Of a stretch of DNA of 9,034 bases, positions 7,460 to 9,034 are shown piece after piece (the stretch's first letter is position 1; the number at the start of each line of letters is the position of its first letter). The notes beneath the pieces are model-generated. The model saw nothing but the letters and a program-made list of their open reading frames with translations. It made no database searches and had not been told where the DNA came from. A program made the position numbers and the translations under genes. The stretch is from Gammaproteobacteria bacterium UBA1119 (GTDB lineage Bacteria; Pseudomonadota; Gammaproteobacteria; Pseudomonadales; Azotimanducaceae): contig DCBA01000026.1 in assembly GCA_002313255.1 (NCBI GenBank), positions 17,938 through 26,971 on the forward strand. Reading direction: 5' to 3'.

Positions 7460-8725
7460 ATGCCCTCTCCTATAGCTGATCTAGAGCTGCGTCACCTACT
7501 GGCCCAGATATCCGATCGAGAAGGACTGGAGTCTCACTTACAACAGTCGGGACGGAGTTTGTATTGCGGTTTTGATCCGACGGCACCGAGTCTCCACATC
7601 GGCAGCCTCGTTCCCCTGCTAACGTTGCGTCGTTTCCAACTTGCGGGACACTCGCCGATTGCGTTGGTAGGGGGGGCAACAGGTCTCATCGGTGACCCGT
7701 CCGGACGCGTCGACGAGCGCGGCTTAAACGATGTGGACGTGGTCCGCGGCTGGGGGGAACGACTTTCGCAGCAGGTCTCCCGCTTCATCGATTTAGATGG
7801 TACGTATGCGGCCCGAGTGGTGGATAACCTAGAGTGGACGAGCCCACTGGATGCCTTAGGCTTTCTTCGAGACATCGGCAAACACTTTTCGGTGAACGCG
7901 ATGATGCAACGGGATTCTGTCAAGAACAGGTTGGGACGCGAAGGCGACGGTATTTCGTACACGGAATTTAGTTACATGCTTCTGCAAGCGTACGACTTTC
8001 TCGAGTTGTCCCGACGTTACCAGTGCACGATTCAGGTCGGTGGTAGTGATCAGTGGGGCAATATGATTAGTGGCATTGATCTAATCCGACGAGTTGATGG
8101 CCAACAAGCTTTTGTCCTTACAGTGCCGTTGATTACGCGTTCTGATGGGCTCAAATTTGGTAAGACTGCAGACGGAGCGATTTGGTTAGATCCCGATATG
8201 ACATCTCCCTATCGTTTTTATCAGTTCTGGCTTAACTCCGCAGATGAAGACGTCGTGCCGTTTCTTGGTTATTTCACCTTTCTCGACTCAAGCGATATTG
8301 CAGATGCGGCGACCGAGTTACGTGATCGACCTGGCGAACGAGGAGCTCAACGTCTGCTAGCGCGCGAAGTCACACTGCTAGCACATGGGCAGCGAGCCCT
8401 GTCATCCGCAGAACGCATCACTGCGGCTCTATTTGGTGGTGCCGTAGCAGACCTTAAACGCGAGGATTTGCAACAGTTACAGCTTGATGGAATGGATTCG
8501 ACCTCGGTCGAAAACGAAGAGGAATTGCTTACGGGTCTTGTCCGTGCTGGCCTAGCTAAGTCTCGTGGAGCTGGTCGTAAACTTATTGACGGTAAGGGCG
8601 TGCAAATTAACGGGGAACTAGTGGAGCTTCCGAGTCAGGCCCTTCGTCTCGAGCGGGCGTTGTTTGGTCGATACCATTTGCTGCGAAGAGGTAAAAAATC
8701 GTGGCATATGTTCTTTCACGAATGA
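7460..8725 (+). CDS. tyrS: Tyrosyl-tRNA synthetase
   Basis: This 421-residue protein is a complete class I tyrosyl-tRNA synthetase of the E. coli TyrS type (424 residues there). It charges tRNA-Tyr with tyrosine using ATP in the cytoplasm. Landmarks are YCGFDPTAPSLHIGSLVPL (35-53) with the HIGH-type motif HIGS at 46-49, GGATGLIGDPSGR (71-83), YMLLQAYD (172-179) whose Y172, Q176 and D179 read tyrosine, GGSDQWGN (194-201) and LKFGKT (231-236) as the KMSKS-type loop. A C-terminal S4 RNA-binding domain covers about 355-400, and the protein closes with FGRYHLLRRGKK. The ATG at 7460 gives the normal family length, although no strong ribosome-binding site precedes it. The gene is divergent from the M23 endopeptidase and is followed directly by an rRNA operon on the same strand. 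No tyrosine T-box or attenuator is visible upstream. Confidence 0.98.
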   Translation: MPSPIADLELRHLLAQISDREGLESHLQQSGRSLYCGFDPTAPSLHIGSLVPLLTLRRFQLAGHSPIALVGGATGLIGDPSGRVDERGLNDVDVVRGWGERLSQQVSRFIDLDGTYAARVVDNLEWTSPLDALGFLRDIGKHFSVNAMMQRDSVKNRLGREGDGISYTEFSYMLLQAYDFLELSRRYQCTIQVGGSDQWGNMISGIDLIRRVDGQQAFVLTVPLITRSDGLKFGKTADGAIWLDPDMTSPYRFYQFWLNSADEDVVPFLGYFTFLDSSDIADAATELRDRPGERGAQRLLAREVTLLAHGQRALSSAERITAALFGGAVADLKREDLQQLQLDGMDSTSVENEEELLTGLVRAGLAKSRGAGRKLIDGKGVQINGELVELPSQALRLERALFGRYHLLRRGKKSWHMFFHE

Positions 8726-8741
8726 GAAAATCGGAAAGGCA

Positions 8742-8773
8742 GGTTAACTCTAAGGTGGCAACATACCTTAACC
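8742..8773 (+). terminator. Possible weak hairpin after tyrS
   Basis: GGTTAA (8742-8747) can pair with TTAACC (8768-8773), and inside it GGT (8754-8756) can pair with ACC (8765-8767), giving an imperfect hairpin 17 bases after the tyrS stop. It is not followed by a run of T, so it is not a typical intrinsic terminator. It could slow polymerase or protect the tyrS 3' end; the pairing may also be chance. Confidence 0.25.
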
Positions 8774-8784
8774 GTCTTTAGTCA

Positions 8785-8812
8785 TTGCAGCGCGGCGCGG
8801 CGTGCGTATAAT
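8785..8812 (+). promoter_or_regulatory. rRNA operon promoter
   Basis: A perfect -10 box TATAAT (8807-8812) lies 16 bases after TTGCAG (8785-8790), a partial -35 match. The 16-base spacing and the GC-rich stretch after the -10 box (ACGCAGCC, 8813-8820) are those of growth-rate- and ppGpp-controlled rrn P1 promoters. The start of transcription should be near 8819, about 175 bases before mature 16S rRNA. The spacer is almost entirely G and C (CGCGGCGCGGCG, 8791-8802), and there is no strongly A/T-rich UP element just upstream. A 15-base palindrome covers the -10 box. Position and -10 match are strong; the -35 choice is less sure. Confidence 0.8.
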
Positions 8813-8845
8813 ACGCAGCCTTCGGCCGGCGGTACGATCCTGAAA

Positions 8846-8860
8846 CCTCACTAATCGAGG
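8846..8860 (+). promoter_or_regulatory. Probable boxB-like hairpin of the rRNA leader
   Basis: CCTC (8846-8849) pairs with GAGG (8857-8860) around a seven-base loop, ACTAATC. It lies about 19 bases before boxA, the place where rrn leaders carry boxB. The stem is only four pairs, so the assignment depends on position. Confidence 0.4.
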
Positions 8861-8878
8861 CGTGGGATTTCGTCGGAC

Positions 8879-8890
8879 GGTTCTTTAACA
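8879..8890 (+). promoter_or_regulatory. boxA antitermination signal of the rRNA leader
   Basis: GGTTCTTTAACA differs from the E. coli rrn boxA TGCTCTTTAACA only in its first three bases. In the transcript boxA recruits NusB-NusE (S10) and the rRNA antitermination complex, which prevents Rho-dependent termination in the untranslated rRNA. It lies between the promoter and 16S, followed by boxC, in the standard order. Confidence 0.88.
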
Positions 8891-8903
8891 GTTGAATAAG
8901 CCA

Positions 8904-8914
8904 TTCGTGTGGGC
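8904..8914 (+). promoter_or_regulatory. boxC of the rRNA leader
   Basis: TTCGTGTGGGC, 13 bases after boxA, is the GU-rich boxC element found in gammaproteobacterial rrn leaders, where the surrounding text ATTCGTGTGGGCGCT is well conserved. It forms the third part of the leader antitermination and processing signal. Confidence 0.75.
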
Positions 8915-8959
8915 GCTCGCAAATGAAGTTGAGTCCCTGGCAAACCTTTTGTCCGATCG

Positions 8960-8975
8960 GATCCCTTGCGGGGTC
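8960..8975 (+). other. 16S leader hairpin
   Basis: GATCCC (8960-8965) pairs with GGGGTC (8970-8975), with one G-T wobble, around the four-base loop TTGC. It lies 20 bases before the mature 16S end. It may be part of the leader structure used in pre-16S folding or processing; the RNase III stem partner would be downstream of 16S, outside the window. Confidence 0.45.
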
Positions 8976-8995
8976 GGTAGCGGACTAGACTATTT

Positions 8996-9034
8996 AAAGT
9001 GAAGAGTTTGATCATGGCTCAGATTGAACGCTGG
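8996..9034 (+). rRNA. rrs: 16S ribosomal RNA, 5' end (partial)
   Basis: The last 39 bases are the start of 16S rRNA. AAAGTGAAGAGTTTGATC lines up with E. coli AAATTGAAGAGTTTGATC, which places the mature 5' end at 8996. The universal 27F primer region and the following ATTGAACGCTGG are intact. The leader upstream carries promoter, boxA and boxC, so this opens an rRNA operon that continues past the window. It lies head to tail behind tyrS. Confidence 0.97.

Noticed and set aside
7035..7475. 146-codon plus-strand frame running into tyrS
   Set aside because: It is opposite the M23 N-terminus and then crosses the divergent intergenic region; it shows no motif or ribosome-binding site.
1..9034. Search for CRISPR arrays, insertion sequences, attachment sites, tRNAs and toxin or defence genes
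   Set aside because: No spaced direct repeats, terminal inverted repeats, transposase motifs or tRNA-like folds were seen; apart from the ClC remnant all long stretches are housekeeping genes or the rRNA leader.

Overview
The window is a stretch of ordinary bacterial chromosome, almost certainly from a gammaproteobacterium. The evidence is a full-length ErpA, a long-form TyrS, SfsA next to an aminotransferase, the block M23 endopeptidase / anmK / erpA beside tyrS, and the first bases of a 16S rRNA gene that read like a gammaproteobacterial sequence. From memory, Pseudomonas aeruginosa carries the same erpA-anmK-M23-tyrS-rRNA order. Base composition is balanced, and no gene looks obviously foreign.

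Layout, left to right. Bases 1-937 (+): the last 85 codons of a PLP-dependent aminotransferase, overlapped by 11 bases by sfsA. Bases 950-3659 or 3692 (-): a compact three-gene unit read hemJ -> hemL -> PfkB/adenosine-kinase-like gene. The first two genes are 8 bases apart and the last two share an ATGA overlap. Bases 3699-4330 (-): the wreck of a ClC-type chloride channel gene, with two frameshifts, a small internal deletion and most of its 3' part missing. Bases 4497-4844 (+): erpA, whose stop overlaps the stop of the converging anmK by three bases. Bases 4841-7333 (-): an M23 LysM/OapA-type murein endopeptidase (mepM-like, probable TTG start) followed by anmK, six bases apart. Bases 7460-8725 (+): tyrS, divergent from the endopeptidase. 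Bases 8726-9034 (+): an rRNA operon control region with promoter, GC-rich discriminator, boxB/boxA/boxC antitermination signals and a leader hairpin, then the first 39 bases of 16S rRNA.

The genes fall into three functional groups. hemL makes 5-aminolevulinate and HemJ oxidises protoporphyrinogen IX, so the minus-strand cluster contributes an early and a late step of heme synthesis; ErpA across the gap delivers Fe-S clusters. The M23 endopeptidase and AnmK form a cell-wall pair: one opens peptidoglycan crosslinks for growth and the other salvages anhydro-MurNAc released by turnover. TyrS and the rRNA operon belong to the translation machinery and lie head to tail.

I do not see a previously undescribed system here. 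The points most worth a second look are the decayed ClC gene, a 15-base palindrome centred on the -10 box of the rRNA promoter, the kinase coupled to the heme genes, and the absence of dksA after sfsA.
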